A stretch of 55,513 nucleotides of DNA from Halioglobus japonicus (lineage in GTDB: Bacteria; Pseudomonadota; Gammaproteobacteria; Pseudomonadales; Halieaceae), in NCBI GenBank assembly GCA_902705825.1, contig CACSIL010000050.1:302607-358119 (forward strand), given 5' to 3'. The notes beneath the pieces were generated by a model, which did no database searches, was not told the origin of the DNA, and saw nothing but the letters and a program-made list of their open reading frames with translations. This document shows positions 20,270 to 30,592 of the stretch, piece after piece; within the stretch, counting starts at the first letter, position 1, and each line of letters opens with the position of its first letter. A program made the position numbers and the translations under genes.

Positions 20270-21905
20270 ATTGCTGCGCGTCCTTGAAGAGATTGATCAG
20301 TCGTTCAGTGGCGGCATCCATGGCGTTGCCGCACTCTGTGCCCTCCAGGCGAGCGAGTATGTCGGTACTGATTTCCTTGCCCAGTTCCACACCCCATTGA
20401 TCGAATGAGTTGATTCGCCAAATCAGGCCGCTGCAATACGTGCGGTGTTCATACAGTGCCAGTAATGCCCCCAGAGAGTGTGGCGTCAGTGACTGCATTG
20501 TGATCATACTGCTGGGTCGGTTGCCCGGCATCACCAGATGCGGCGCCAGCCTGGCCGCTTCATCGTCCCCAAGCCCCCGTTCCGTGAGTGCTTTTGTGGC
20601 ATCCTCCAGCGAACGCCCCACCATCAGTGTGCGACTCTGAGCCAGGCAGTTGGCCACCAATATGCGGTGTTGCTGCTCTGCGTCCGTGTGGGTGTTCAGC
20701 GGCAAAATAAAATCTACCGGGCACAGCAAGGTACCCTGATGTAACAGCTGGTGAAACGAATGCTGCCCCATAGTGCCCGCCGAACCCCAGAGTACGGGCG
20801 CGGTGGCGTAGTCCAGTTGCCGGCCATCGGCGCTGACGCGTTTGCCGTTGCTTTCCATGGTCAGTTGCTGCAAAAAATCCGGGAAACGTTGCAAGCTGTG
20901 ATCATAGGGCAGGACGACGTGGTTGCTGGCACCGAAGAAGCTGCAGTACCAGACCTCCAGCAGACTCATCAGAATCGGCAGGTTGCTCTTAGCGTCCGTA
21001 TGGCGAAAATGCTGGTCCATCGCTTCTGCACCGGCGAGAAATTCCGCGAACCTATCCCAGCCGACAGCGATTGCACAGCTGAGTCCGACGGCGGACCACA
21101 CCGAGTAACGCCCGCCAACCCAATCCCACATCGGCAGGCAATTGGCCGCTGAAATACCGAAGTCCTGCGCCGCCTGCAAATTCGTGGTAACGGCGAGAAA
21201 GTGCTTGTCGAGATCCGCTGTTGTCGCGCCGGCATTGAGCATCCAGTTGCGCGCCGCAAGGCCATTGGCCAGGGTCTCTTCGGTGCGAAAAGATTTGGAA
21301 CAAATGATGAATGCGGTGGTGGCCGGATTCAGGGTCTCCAGAGTGTCCAGTAGATCGGCCGGATCAACATTGGACACATAGTGGCACTGTACATTGCCAT
21401 GAAAGGGTTTCAGTGCCTGTGTCACGAGTCGCGGGCCAAGATCTGACCCACCGATACCGATGTTGATAACGTCAGTGATTGTCGCGCCGGAATAACCGGT
21501 GTGCTCGCCACGATAAAGTCGCTGCGCCATTATCTGCATGCGCTCTCTGGCGCTGCAGACTTCCTGAAATCGCGCTTCCTGGCCGTCGCCGCTGGATGCG
21601 CGCAACAAGGTGTGAAGTGCCGGGCGGTCCTCTGTGTTGTTCACATGGGCGCCCGAGAAAAGTCGCTCGATGCTCTGCGGTATCCCGGCCTGTTCCGCTA
21701 ATTGCAGCAGTGAGGACAATGCACTGGCGTTCAGCAGGTGCTTGGAATAATCGAGTTGGAGTCCGGCGGCGGAGGCGTTGAAGGTATTCGCGCGATTGCT
21801 ATCAGCATTGAAAAGGTCTTCCAGCGATGCAAACTGGAGCTTTGCTGCCTGATCTTTAAGCGTGGAGTAAGCGGGCAGATCTGGTAGAAGTGCGCGTGCC
21901 GTCAT
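20268..21905 (-). CDS. pgi: Glucose-6-phosphate isomerase
   Basis: Interconverts glucose-6- and fructose-6-phosphate in glycolysis and gluconeogenesis, and here feeds the neighbouring manC/manB and galU routes. The 545-residue product (E. coli 549) has both PGI signatures: the NIGIGGSDLGP segment near residue 146 with the phosphate-binding serines, and GSAGTMGQHSFHQLLHQG near residue 366 carrying the catalytic Glu/His region. The frame is open 22 codons further, but MTARALLPDLPAY starts the family alignment and has GCGGAA upstream. Confidence 0.96.
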   Translation of the reverse strand: MTARALLPDLPAYSTLKDQAAKLQFASLEDLFNADSNRANTFNASAAGLQLDYSKHLLNASALSSLLQLAEQAGIPQSIERLFSGAHVNNTEDRPALHTLLRASSGDGQEARFQEVCSARERMQIMAQRLYRGEHTGYSGATITDVINIGIGGSDLGPRLVTQALKPFHGNVQCHYVSNVDPADLLDTLETLNPATTAFIICSKSFRTEETLANGLAARNWMLNAGATTADLDKHFLAVTTNLQAAQDFGISAANCLPMWDWVGGRYSVWSAVGLSCAIAVGWDRFAEFLAGAEAMDQHFRHTDAKSNLPILMSLLEVWYCSFFGASNHVVLPYDHSLQRFPDFLQQLTMESNGKRVSADGRQLDYATAPVLWGSAGTMGQHSFHQLLHQGTLLCPVDFILPLNTHTDAEQQHRILVANCLAQSRTLMVGRSLEDATKALTERGLGDDEAARLAPHLVMPGNRPSSMITMQSLTPHSLGALLALYEHRTYCSGLIWRINSFDQWGVELGKEISTDILARLEGTECGNAMDAATERLINLFKDAQQ

Positions 21906-22004
21906 TGTTGATTTCCGCAGGGAATTAATTGGGTATCCAGTATAGGAAGTGCTGTTTGCCCACGCAAACAAATGGCGTCAAACATTGGTGGGACAAGCGT
22001 GGAA

Positions 22005-22967
22005 TCAGTGCTCGCGATTGATCGCCAGCTCCGTCACGCTTATCAGTGCATCGCGTGCCTCACTTTCTGGCAGCACCGAGAGATTCTCCAGCGCCAGGTC
22101 GCGATAACGCCGTGCTTGTGCGCGGGTGTATTCCAGTGCTCCACAGCGCTTTATCGCAGTGATGATTTGTTCGATGTTGTCTGTACTCTTGCTGATAATC
22201 GCTTCTCGCACAGTGGCCTGTTCAGCGGCGTTACCCTCGCGCAGGGTGTGTATCAACGGCAGGGTAACCTTGCCCTCCATCAGATCATCACCGACATTTT
22301 TGCCCATTGTTGCAGGGTCGCCATCATAGTCCAGCGCGTCGTCTATCATCTGGAATGCCATGCCGAGGTTGAGGCCAAATTCTCGCAGTGCATTGCGTGT
22401 TTGCTCATCCTGCCCGGACAGTGTGGCCGCACCGTAACAGGCCGCCGCGAATAGAATGGCCGTTTTCCGTGTGATCACATCCAGGTATTGCGCCTCGGTG
22501 GTGTTGGGGTCACCTGCGCGCGTCAGTTGCAGTACCTCACCCTCGGCAATGGTGTTGGTGGTCTGGGCCATGTGGTCCAGAATATCCATATCCGCCAGTT
22601 GTACCATCAGCTGAAATGCGCGGGTGTAGAGGAAGTCACCCACCAGCACGGAGGGCGCGTTGCCAAACTCGGCATTGGCGGTGGGTCGTCCGCGGCGCAG
22701 CGTAGAGAGATCGACCACGTCATCGTGCAGCAGCGTGGCTGTGTGGATAAATTCGATAATGGCTGCCAGCGTGATGTGCCGGTCCTCACAGCGACCGAGC
22801 GCGGCGGCAGTGAGCAGCACCAGCAAGGGGCGCAGTCGTTTACCCCCGGCATCAACAATATAGTGACCAACGTTCTCCACCATATCGACATTCGAGTGGA
22901 GTTGATCAATGATCAGCTGATTGACCAGTTCAAATTCTTTAGCGACGGTGGCGCGTATATGCTGCAT
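22005..22967 (-). CDS. ispB: Octaprenyl (polyprenyl) diphosphate synthase
   Basis: A trans-prenyltransferase that builds the long isoprenoid tail of respiratory quinones. The 320-residue product (E. coli 323) has the first aspartate-rich motif in IHTATLLHDDVVD (about residues 70-82), GNAPSVLVGDFLYTRAF, and the second motif FQMIDDALDYDGD (about 205-217). It is divergent from rplU-rpmA, as in E. coli. Chain length cannot be fixed by eye. Its product is what a UbiA-type prenyltransferase, such as the one at 39.0-40.0 kb, would use. Confidence 0.95.
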   Translation of the reverse strand: MQHIRATVAKEFELVNQLIIDQLHSNVDMVENVGHYIVDAGGKRLRPLLVLLTAAALGRCEDRHITLAAIIEFIHTATLLHDDVVDLSTLRRGRPTANAEFGNAPSVLVGDFLYTRAFQLMVQLADMDILDHMAQTTNTIAEGEVLQLTRAGDPNTTEAQYLDVITRKTAILFAAACYGAATLSGQDEQTRNALREFGLNLGMAFQMIDDALDYDGDPATMGKNVGDDLMEGKVTLPLIHTLREGNAAEQATVREAIISKSTDNIEQIITAIKRCGALEYTRAQARRYRDLALENLSVLPESEARDALISVTELAINREH

Positions 22968-23072
22968 AGAGGATAGAGGATTAAAAAGTGCCCGCGCATG
23001 CTAGGGTGCCACTATCGGCGTGTCAAGCTGTGTCGCACTGTCGGGGCCTGGGGGCTCGAGCGTAAACAGCGT

Positions 23073-23101
23073 TTGCAACTCCTTGTTTTTATATAAAATT
23101 A
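23073..23101 (+). promoter_or_regulatory. Candidate rplU-rpmA promoter region
   Basis: TTGCAA (23073-23078) is followed by a T- and A-rich stretch with AAATTA at 17 bp and TATAAA at 13 bp. It is the only strongly AT-rich patch in the ispB-rplU gap, and leaves a leader of about 160 nt containing a small CCCTT/AAGGG hairpin near 23210-23226. Confidence 0.35.
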
Positions 23102-23266
23102 ACGCTTGCTCCCCCCTGCTGATTTGAGTAAAATCGCCGGCCTCCGGACCTTGCTGCGTGCTAGCGTGGTGGTTGCGGGTAAATTCAACTGTTTGTGCCT
23201 CACTCTGCCCCCTTGTTTTATAAGGGTTTATTCAACCGCGAGTAGGCTAATTAAACGGAGCACACT

Positions 23267-23575
23267 ATGTACGCAGTAATTGAGAGCGGCGGCAAGCAAC
23301 ACCGTGTCGTCGAGGGTGAAACCCTCAAGCTGGAAAAAATTGAAGTTGCACCGGGCGAAACCATCGAATTTGATAAAGTTCTTATGGTCGGTGGCGATAC
23401 GATTAAAATCGGCACCCCACTGGTTGCCGGCGGTGTAGTAACTGCCGAAGTGATTGCTCAGGGCCGTCACAAGAAAGTCAAAATCATTAAATTTAACCGC
23501 CGTAAGCACTATCGTAGAGAGACTGGCCATCGTCAGTGGTTTACCGAAGTGAAGATAACCGGTATTAAGGCTTAA
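23267..23575 (+). CDS. rplU: 50S ribosomal protein L21
   Basis: L21 binds 23S rRNA on the solvent side of the large subunit. The 102-residue product starts [25 protein letters not shown], the family signature, and has [25 protein letters not shown] (about residues 66-90) followed by the C-terminal [11 protein letters not shown]. Length is standard (E. coli 103). It is transcribed divergently from ispB and 15 bp ahead of rpmA. Confidence 0.98.
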   Translation: MYAVIESGGKQHRVVEGETLKLEKIEVAPGETIEFDKVLMVGGDTIKIGTPLVAGGVVTAEVIAQGRHKKVKIIKFNRRKHYRRETGHRQWFTEVKITGIKA

Positions 23576-23590
23576 GGGAGGGCTTGGACA

Positions 23591-23848
23591 ATGGCGCATA
23601 AGAAAGCTGGTGGTAGTACTCGTAACGGACGCGATTCGGTCAGTAAACGACTGGGCGTCAAGTGCTTCGGTGGTGAAGCAGTAAAAGCAGGCAATATTAT
23701 CGTTCGTCAGCGTGGCACACGCTTTCACCCGGGCGACAATGTAGGTATTGGCAAGGATCACACCTTGTTTGCCAAAGCTGACGGCAAGGTTGAATTCATT
23801 GCTCGTGGGCCGAAAAATCGCAAGTTTGTACAGGTGGTGAACGCCTGA
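23591..23848 (+). CDS. rpmA: 50S ribosomal protein L27
   Basis: L27 reaches the peptidyl transferase centre with its N-terminal tail. The 85-residue product starts [24 protein letters not shown] and includes [28 protein letters not shown], both diagnostic. There is no N-terminal cleavage extension of the kind found in Firmicutes. It follows rplU directly and is followed by a strong terminator. Confidence 0.98.
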   Translation: MAHKKAGGSTRNGRDSVSKRLGVKCFGGEAVKAGNIIVRQRGTRFHPGDNVGIGKDHTLFAKADGKVEFIARGPKNRKFVQVVNA

Positions 23849-23876
23849 GTCGGCGGTACCAGCCGTAAGAACCAGG

Positions 23877-23904
23877 GCCTCGTCGATTGACGGGGCTTTT
23901 TTTT
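23877..23904 (+). terminator. Intrinsic terminator after rpmA
   Basis: GCCTCGTC (23877-23884) and GACGGGGC (23889-23896) form an eight-pair stem (one T-G wobble) with a GATT loop, followed by eight T residues. It separates rplU-rpmA from obg. Confidence 0.92.
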
Positions 23905-24041
23905 GTGCTCCAAATGGATAGGGTTCTTGCTCCGGGGCGGGCTCTCCATGGCCTCACACGGTCCTGATACCCCTACCCTCACATCCGCCTCGGACATCGT
24001 AGCGGGATTCACACATCTCAGCGTGTTTGTTCCGTTAATGC

Positions 24042-25408
<1,367 letters not shown>

Positions 25409-25416
25409 GATGTCCA

Positions 25417-26538
25417 ATGACTGAACGAAGTGAAATTGCCCGTTCTCGCCGCTGGGTGGTGAAGGTGGGTAGCGCGCTGCTTACCGATGATGGTCGAGGC
25501 CTGGACGAACGCATAATCGGCTCGCTGGTGGATCAACTGGCGCAGTTGCAGGCAGCGGGTCACGAGGTGGTGCTGGTCTCCAGCGGCGCTGTGGCAGCGG
25601 GTATTGTGCGCCTGGGCTGGACTGCGCGGCCCCATCTGTTACACGAGCTGCAAGCCGCCGCCGCAGTGGGTCAGTCAATTCTCGTGCAAAGCTATGAGAC
25701 TGGGTTTAAGCGTCACAACATAGCGACTGCCCAGGTGTTACTGGTACACGACGATGTGCTCGCTCGCGATCGCTATCTCAACGCCCGCGGTACGTTAAAA
25801 ACCCTGCTGAAACTGGGTGTGGTACCCATCGTGAACGAAAACGACACTGTCGTAACAGATGAAATTCGATTCGGCGACAACGATACCCTTGCAGCACTGG
25901 TAGCGAACCTTATCGATGCCGAGGTTCTGGTGTTATTGACCGATCAAAAAGGCCTCTACCACGACGATCCGCGGCACAACGCCGACGCAGAACTGGTTGA
26001 TACCTGTGACGTGCAGGATCCGAAGCTGGATGCGATGGCCGGTGAAGGCGGCGCCCTGGGGCGCGGTGGCATGGTCACGAAACTGCGCGCAGCACGTCTG
26101 GCTGCTCGCTCCGGAACCGAGACGGTGATCGCGTCGGGACGCACGGAAAATGTGCTCAGTATTATCGCTGCAGGGAGCAATGAGGGTACCTGGTTGCGCA
26201 CGGGCAAAGAACCGGAAAATGCCCGAAAACAGTGGCTGGCAGGCATGGTGCAAACGGCGGGCAGTGTTGAACTGGATGATGGCGCAGTGCGTGTTCTGCG
26301 TGAATCCGGCCGCAGTCTGCTGCCGGTCGGTGTGCGCGAAGTGCGCGGGAATTTTGCGCGCGGTGACATGGTGTCGTGTCGCGATACTGATGGCCGCGAA
26401 GTCGCGCGTGGCCTGGTCAATTACAGCGCCGAGGAAACCGCCCGCATCATGGGGTCGCCGTCGCGGGAGATTGAATCCATTCTCGGTTACCAACTGGACG
26501 AGGAGCTCATTCACCGGGATAACCTGGTGCTGCTATAG
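25417..26538 (+). CDS. proB: Glutamate 5-kinase
   Basis: Catalyses the first step of proline synthesis, phosphorylating glutamate. The 373-residue product (E. coli 367) has the amino-acid kinase domain with [14 protein letters not shown] (about residues 9-22), [10 protein letters not shown], the [10 protein letters not shown] segment and [12 protein letters not shown]. The C-terminal PUA domain occupies about residues 280-370 ([20 protein letters not shown]). It follows obg by 8 bp, an obg-proB pairing common in gammaproteobacteria. ProA is not in the window. Confidence 0.96.
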   Translation: MTERSEIARSRRWVVKVGSALLTDDGRGLDERIIGSLVDQLAQLQAAGHEVVLVSSGAVAAGIVRLGWTARPHLLHELQAAAAVGQSILVQSYETGFKRHNIATAQVLLVHDDVLARDRYLNARGTLKTLLKLGVVPIVNENDTVVTDEIRFGDNDTLAALVANLIDAEVLVLLTDQKGLYHDDPRHNADAELVDTCDVQDPKLDAMAGEGGALGRGGMVTKLRAARLAARSGTETVIASGRTENVLSIIAAGSNEGTWLRTGKEPENARKQWLAGMVQTAGSVELDDGAVRVLRESGRSLLPVGVREVRGNFARGDMVSCRDTDGREVARGLVNYSAEETARIMGSPSREIESILGYQLDEELIHRDNLVLL

Positions 26539-26587
26539 ACAGCAACCTTGCAATGCCCTAGTCTTCGCCTGCCGCCACAATGCGGCA

Positions 26588-26723
26588 ATTCTCAGGGCGG
26601 GGTGAAAGTCCCCACCGGCGGTAATCGTTAATACACGTAGCCCGCGGGCGCTCCTGCTCAGGCAGGAGGACAGCAGATCCGGTTTGATTCCGGAGCCGAC
26701 AGTTATAGTCTGGTTATGAGAAT
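26588..26723 (+). promoter_or_regulatory. FMN riboswitch (RFN element)
   Basis: The conserved RFN core is clear: AGGGCGGGGTGAAAGTCCC, ACCGGCGGTA, AGCCCGCGGGCG, a variable stem (CTCCTG...CAGGAGG), CAGCAGATCCGGT, GATTCCGGAGCCGACAGTTA and TAGTCTGG. The closing P1 stem is perfect over seven pairs: ATTCTCA (26588-26594) with TGAGAAT (26717-26723). It binds flavin mononucleotide and lies 90 bp upstream of the lumazine synthase gene. Confidence 0.96.
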
Positions 26724-26764
26724 AAGGTCAGTTGGTCTTCCATCCCATTCTGGAGCGGTAGTCG

Positions 26765-26804
26765 CCCTTATTTGCCCTGTTGTTTAACTTTCTTCTATAA
26801 GGGA
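26765..26804 (+). promoter_or_regulatory. Riboswitch expression platform hiding the ribH ribosome binding site
   Basis: CCCTTAT (26765-26771) is complementary to ATAAGGG (26797-26803), which contains the Shine-Dalgarno AAGGGA of ribH. The same CCTTATT (26766-26772) is also complementary to AATAAGG (26721-26727), whose first three bases are the 3' end of riboswitch P1. The two pairings exclude each other, giving a translation on/off switch. Confidence 0.65.
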
Positions 26805-26813
26805 AAACAGCAG

Positions 26814-27290
26814 ATGAAAACATTTTCTATTGCTACTGAAAGCATTGTTCACAAACCTCGCATTGCGCTAATCCTGGCGCGTTGGCATCACAATATTGTC
26901 GATCAGTTCAGGGATGCCTTTTTGGCGGAGTTCCAGGTTATTGATGGCCGTGAGGTCGCTGTATTTGAAGTGCCCGGTGCGTTTGAAATTCCACTATTGG
27001 CGAAGCAGTTGGCGACAACGGGCGACTATGCTGCCATTGTCGCTGCAGGCCTTGTGGTTGATGGCGGTATCTATCGGCACGAATTTGTCGCCTCGGCGGT
27101 GATAGACGGCCTGATGCAAGCACAGCTGGATACGGGTGTGCCCATTTTTACAGGCGTACTCACACCCAAGGATTTCATCAGTGAGGGCCAGGCTGAATTC
27201 TTTGAAGAGCACTTTGTTATCAAAGGGCGGGAGGCCGCGCAGGCATGTGGTCAAACGCTGTCTCATTACAGGCAGTTGAGCGCGGCCTAG
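26814..27290 (+). CDS. ribH: 6,7-dimethyl-8-ribityllumazine synthase, RibH2 type
   Basis: Condenses ribityl-aminouracil with dihydroxybutanone phosphate to give lumazine, the penultimate riboflavin precursor. The 158-residue product reads RIALILARWHHNIVDQF near residue 15, VPGAFEIPLLAKQLA near 51, and GGIYRHEFVASAVIDGLMQAQLDTGVP near 82-108. These features match the type II (RibH2, Brucella-like decameric) enzyme rather than the icosahedral RibH with GVIRG. The ATG at 26814 follows AAGGGA by 9 bp and sits after an FMN riboswitch, so it is a stand-alone flavin-controlled unit. Confidence 0.93.
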   Translation: MKTFSIATESIVHKPRIALILARWHHNIVDQFRDAFLAEFQVIDGREVAVFEVPGAFEIPLLAKQLATTGDYAAIVAAGLVVDGGIYRHEFVASAVIDGLMQAQLDTGVPIFTGVLTPKDFISEGQAEFFEEHFVIKGREAAQACGQTLSHYRQLSAA

Positions 27291-27320
27291 AACCAACGGG
27301 CAGCGCAGGGGAGTCGGTGT

Positions 27321-27866
27321 ATGGGTAGCAGCGGTATCAATCTGCAGCCAGTCTTAAAGGGCGACACTATAACGCTGCGTCCGCTGGAGCGTGCCGACTT
27401 TGGGGCGCTCCACAGCGCCGCATCCGACCCCGAAATATGGGCGCTGCATCCGGATTCCACGCGCTATAAACGGGACGTCTTTCAGGAACGCTTCTTTGAC
27501 GGCGCAATATCCAGTGGTGGTGCGTTGGCGATAGAAGAGAATGCGACGGGGCGAATAATCGGGTCCAGCCGCTATTATGAATGGCGGCCGGACACAGCAG
27601 AGATTTCTATCGGCTATACGTTTATTACTCGAGACCACTGGGGCGCGGGTACAAACGCGCAACTGAAAGGGCTGATGCTGGCGCATATTTATCAGTGGGC
27701 TGAGGTGGTGTGGTTTCACGTTGGAAAGGACAATATACGTTCGCGTCGAGCCGTGGAAAAGCTCGGTGCAACGCTTTCCCATGAGAAGGATAGAGAGCTT
27801 AAAGGGAAGCCTTTTGTGCAGCTGTATTACCGCTTGAGCCAACCACAATATCAGGCCAACAAGTGA
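27321..27866 (+). CDS. GNAT family N-acetyltransferase (RimJ/RimL-like)
   Basis: A 181-residue acetyl-CoA-dependent acetyltransferase of the RimJ/RimL subgroup. It opens VLKGDTITLRPLERADFGALH (about residues 12-32), the typical first strand and helix, and has AEISIGYTFITRDHWGAGTNAQLKGLMLAHIYQW (about 93-126), the acetyl-CoA-binding region, followed by KDNIRSRRAVEKLGATL. AGGGGAG lies 7 bp before the ATG. It follows ribH by 30 bp and may be co-transcribed. The acceptor is unknown. Confidence 0.85.
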   Translation: MGSSGINLQPVLKGDTITLRPLERADFGALHSAASDPEIWALHPDSTRYKRDVFQERFFDGAISSGGALAIEENATGRIIGSSRYYEWRPDTAEISIGYTFITRDHWGAGTNAQLKGLMLAHIYQWAEVVWFHVGKDNIRSRRAVEKLGATLSHEKDRELKGKPFVQLYYRLSQPQYQANK

Positions 27867-27906
27867 AGCCAGCCACGCAAGGTGTTTGGTAACCGGGTGG
27901 CCGGCT
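27867..27906 (+). terminator. Possible hairpin terminator after the GNAT gene
   Basis: AGCCAGCCAC (27867-27876) and GTGGCCGGCT (27897-27906) pair with one mismatch, followed by a moderately T-rich stretch. It begins at the base after the stop codon, between converging genes. Confidence 0.35.
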
Positions 27907-27948
27907 CTGCTATTTACTCTGTTATTTGCTCAGGTAGCAGCCCAGCTA

Positions 27949-29490
27949 TCAGCTCAGCCAGCGTCCCAGTGAGGTCTTCACCCACAGGAAATTCATCAGC
28001 TTTTTCATACCCTCCACACTTTTCGCGCTATAGGGATAGCCGTTCTGCATCTTGCCGCCAAAGCGGTCGATGACGATCGGCATTTCGTGGCAGTAACCGC
28101 GCAGTCCTTTTTTGCCGTTGACCTGGCCAACGCCGGAGTTTTTGCGACCGCCAAAAGGTGCGGCGGGGATGCCGTAGCTCACCGCCATATCATTGACACT
28201 GCAGGCACCGGTATCGATAGCACTGGCGATGCGGTAGCCTTTTTCCTTGTCCTTGGTCCAGACATTGCCGTTGAGCCCGAATTCGGAATCATTGGCCAAT
28301 GCCAGCGCTTCGGCCTCGCTGTCCACTTTCTGGATACACAGGACTGGTCCAAATGTCTCCAGCAGCATGATATCCATGGTGTTGCTGACTTCGGTGATGA
28401 CCGTGGGTTCGTAGTACAGGCCCGGCAGATCCGGGTTGCGTCGCCCACCCAGCAGGATGTTGGCGCCCTTGGCGCGGGCGTCTTCGACGTGCGCTTCGAT
28501 GATGGCCATCTGGCGGTCCCAGAACACCGCGCCGATATCCTCGTCCCAGCCGTGCTGTGGGCCCTGGCGCAGGCCCTTGCCTTTTTCCAGCACGAGACGC
28601 AGGAACTCGTCGTAGACCTCTTTCACCACATAGATACGCTCAGTGCCGCAGCAGTAGTGTCCGGTATTCATACAGGACCCAACCCAGGCGCCGTCTGCGG
28701 CCCGGTCCAGGTCGGCATCCGCGCAGACGATCATCGCGTCATTGCCGCCCAACTCCAGCGTGCAGGGGATTAATTGGCTGGCACAGGCCTCGGCAACATT
28801 GCGCCCGGTGGCAACCGAACCAGTGAATGAGACCTTGTCTACGCCGCCGCGCACAATCGCCGCGCCGGTTTCGCCATCGCCCAGCAGCACTTGCAGTACG
28901 CCCTCAGGCAGCCCGGCCTGACGGAAAATATCTTCGGCCAGTTTGGCGGAGTAGGGGGTCACTTCGGAACCCTTGGCCACCACCGTGTTCCCGGCCAGCA
29001 TCGCCTGTGTTGCCTGATTCATCAGCAGCACGAACGGGCCGTTCCACGGCGTGATCAGGCCGACAACGCCCAGTGGCTTGTACAGGATACGCAGTTGCTT
29101 CATCAGCCCGAGAATGCCGTGCACCTTACGCTTGCGCGGCTTGAGAAACTTCTCCGCATTTTTCGCGTAGTAGCACAGCTGATCGGCCACCGAGAACACT
29201 TCCATGCTCATCGCATCGGTGGGGGCCTTGCCCGTCTCGCGGACCACGGTATCAATGACTTCATCCTGACGCTCCAGCAGCACCTTGAGCGCGCGCTCAA
29301 CGATGGCAGCGCGGTCCTTTATCGGTGTTGCCGCCCACGCAGGCTGTGCCGCTCTGGCCTTGGAGATCGCTGCCGCGACGTCTTCAGTATTGGCGCAGAT
29401 CAGCTCTCCAATGGGCTCCAGTGTGACAGGGCTGCGCAGTTGCAGGTGGCGGCGAGAGTCATTGGATTCAATCGGTTCATAGATAGACAT
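27949..29490 (-). CDS. NAD(P)-dependent aldehyde dehydrogenase
   Basis: A 513-residue enzyme oxidising aldehydes to acids. Catalytic features are intact: TPWNGP with Asn150, FTGSVATGR (about residues 222-230), Glu246 in LELGGND, and the nucleophile Cys280 in TGHYCCGTER, where the family usually has GQxC. The substrate cannot be told; lipid-derived or xenobiotic aldehydes are plausible in this genome. GAGGAGGAC precedes the ATG. The gene stands alone under a strong -35 and a perfect palindromic operator at 29515-29536. Confidence 0.92.
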   Translation of the reverse strand: MSIYEPIESNDSRRHLQLRSPVTLEPIGELICANTEDVAAAISKARAAQPAWAATPIKDRAAIVERALKVLLERQDEVIDTVVRETGKAPTDAMSMEVFSVADQLCYYAKNAEKFLKPRKRKVHGILGLMKQLRILYKPLGVVGLITPWNGPFVLLMNQATQAMLAGNTVVAKGSEVTPYSAKLAEDIFRQAGLPEGVLQVLLGDGETGAAIVRGGVDKVSFTGSVATGRNVAEACASQLIPCTLELGGNDAMIVCADADLDRAADGAWVGSCMNTGHYCCGTERIYVVKEVYDEFLRLVLEKGKGLRQGPQHGWDEDIGAVFWDRQMAIIEAHVEDARAKGANILLGGRRNPDLPGLYYEPTVITEVSNTMDIMLLETFGPVLCIQKVDSEAEALALANDSEFGLNGNVWTKDKEKGYRIASAIDTGACSVNDMAVSYGIPAAPFGGRKNSGVGQVNGKKGLRGYCHEMPIVIDRFGGKMQNGYPYSAKSVEGMKKLMNFLWVKTSLGRWLS

Positions 29491-29514
29491 GGCGTCCTCC
29501 TCAGATTATGTGGT

Positions 29515-29544
29515 TAAACTAATGATCATTAGTTTAGGTGTCAA
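29515..29544 (-). promoter_or_regulatory. Aldehyde dehydrogenase promoter with embedded 22-bp palindromic operator
   Basis: On the minus strand a consensus -35 TTGACA (29544-29539) is followed after 17 bp by TAGTTT (29521-29516). A perfect 22-bp palindrome with half-site TAAACTAATGA (29515-29525) lies across the spacer and -10. Such a site is typical of a TetR-family repressor dimer. No regulator gene is adjacent. Confidence 0.75.
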
Positions 29545-29700
29545 TGTCTTTTACCGGCGGTGAAGACGGATAAAAAAATAATCGTGCAGCGGTAATACAG
29601 CTTGTACCACTCAGTCTCTTCAGTTGTTGCCATTACAACGCAGGTCGAATGTGGAATAATGCGCCGCGTTGAAACCTAACCCTATATTGAGCACTTGCCG

Positions 29701-30576
29701 GTGTCGCCAACACTATTACTGATCGTCTACTGCCTTGCCATCGCCGGCTTCTCGCTGTTGGGGGGGCTGCTGCCCAGCATGATAAGGATGACGCACACCC
29801 GCACCCAGGTGGTGATGAGTCTGGTCTCGGGGTTGATGCTCGGCGTGGCGTTCTATCATCTGTTGCCCCACAGTGCCGCGTTGGCGAGCGAATCCGGAGG
29901 CGTGGATACCACTGTCTGGTGGTTGATGATCGGTTTGATCGTGATGCTGTTGCTTTTGCGTGTCTTTCATTTTCACCAACACGATTTCAGCGAAGAGGCA
30001 GGTGCACAGCACGAGCAGGCGACAGATCACCACCATACGCCGGCACACGATCACAATCACAGTCACAGCCACGATCAACCGGTCCATGGCCTGAGTTGGG
30101 TGGGGCTGGCATTGGGATTGGCGGTGCACACTCTGATTGACGGGGTTGCTCTTGGCGCGGTGATGCATGCGGGGAGCCACGCCAGCGGTGTATTGGGTAT
30201 TGGTGTATTTCTGGCGATCTTTCTGCACAAACCGCTGGATGCGATGTCTATCGTCACGGTTATGCAGGCCGGCGGCTGGAGCAAGGGTGCGAGGGCGACG
30301 ACTAACCTGGTATTTGCGCTGATGTGTCCGTTGGGAGCGATGCTGTTTTTCTTTGGTGTCGACGTCGTGGCGGCGGGTCGCGATCATCTGGTGGCCGTGG
30401 CACTGGCATTTTCAGCCGGGGCTTTTATCTGTATCGCATTGAGTGATCTGCTGCCCGAGGTCCACTTTCACAGTCACGATCGCGGCAAACTGACGCTGGC
30501 GTTTCTTCTGGGCATTGCGTTAGCCTACGCGATAGGTAGCGTGGAGCCCGCGGGTATTCATATGGCGCCACATTGA
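29701..30576 (+). CDS. ZIP family divalent metal transporter
   Basis: A roughly 291-residue inner-membrane metal transporter, most likely zinc or iron. It has about eight hydrophobic segments and a long histidine-rich cytoplasmic loop (about residues 104-128, with repeated HDHNHSHSHD). The metal-site helices are HTLIDGVALGAVMHAG (about 142-157) and HKPLDAMSIVTVMQAGG, in which the usual HxxPE is HKPLD. Start is uncertain: a TTG at 29695 and a GTG at 29701 are both possible, and I prefer GTG for spacing. Downstream, a methyltransferase follows by 16 bp. Confidence 0.85.
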   Translation: MSPTLLLIVYCLAIAGFSLLGGLLPSMIRMTHTRTQVVMSLVSGLMLGVAFYHLLPHSAALASESGGVDTTVWWLMIGLIVMLLLLRVFHFHQHDFSEEAGAQHEQATDHHHTPAHDHNHSHSHDQPVHGLSWVGLALGLAVHTLIDGVALGAVMHAGSHASGVLGIGVFLAIFLHKPLDAMSIVTVMQAGGWSKGARATTNLVFALMCPLGAMLFFFGVDVVAAGRDHLVAVALAFSAGAFICIALSDLLPEVHFHSHDRGKLTLAFLLGIALAYAIGSVEPAGIHMAPH

Positions 30577-30592
30577 GGACAGGAGAGCGGTA

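Noticed and set aside
26772..26813. An earlier ATG extending the lumazine synthase by 14 residues
   Set aside because: The extension would be encoded by the riboswitch expression platform. The ATG at 26814 has the well-spaced AAGGGA and the usual family N-terminus.
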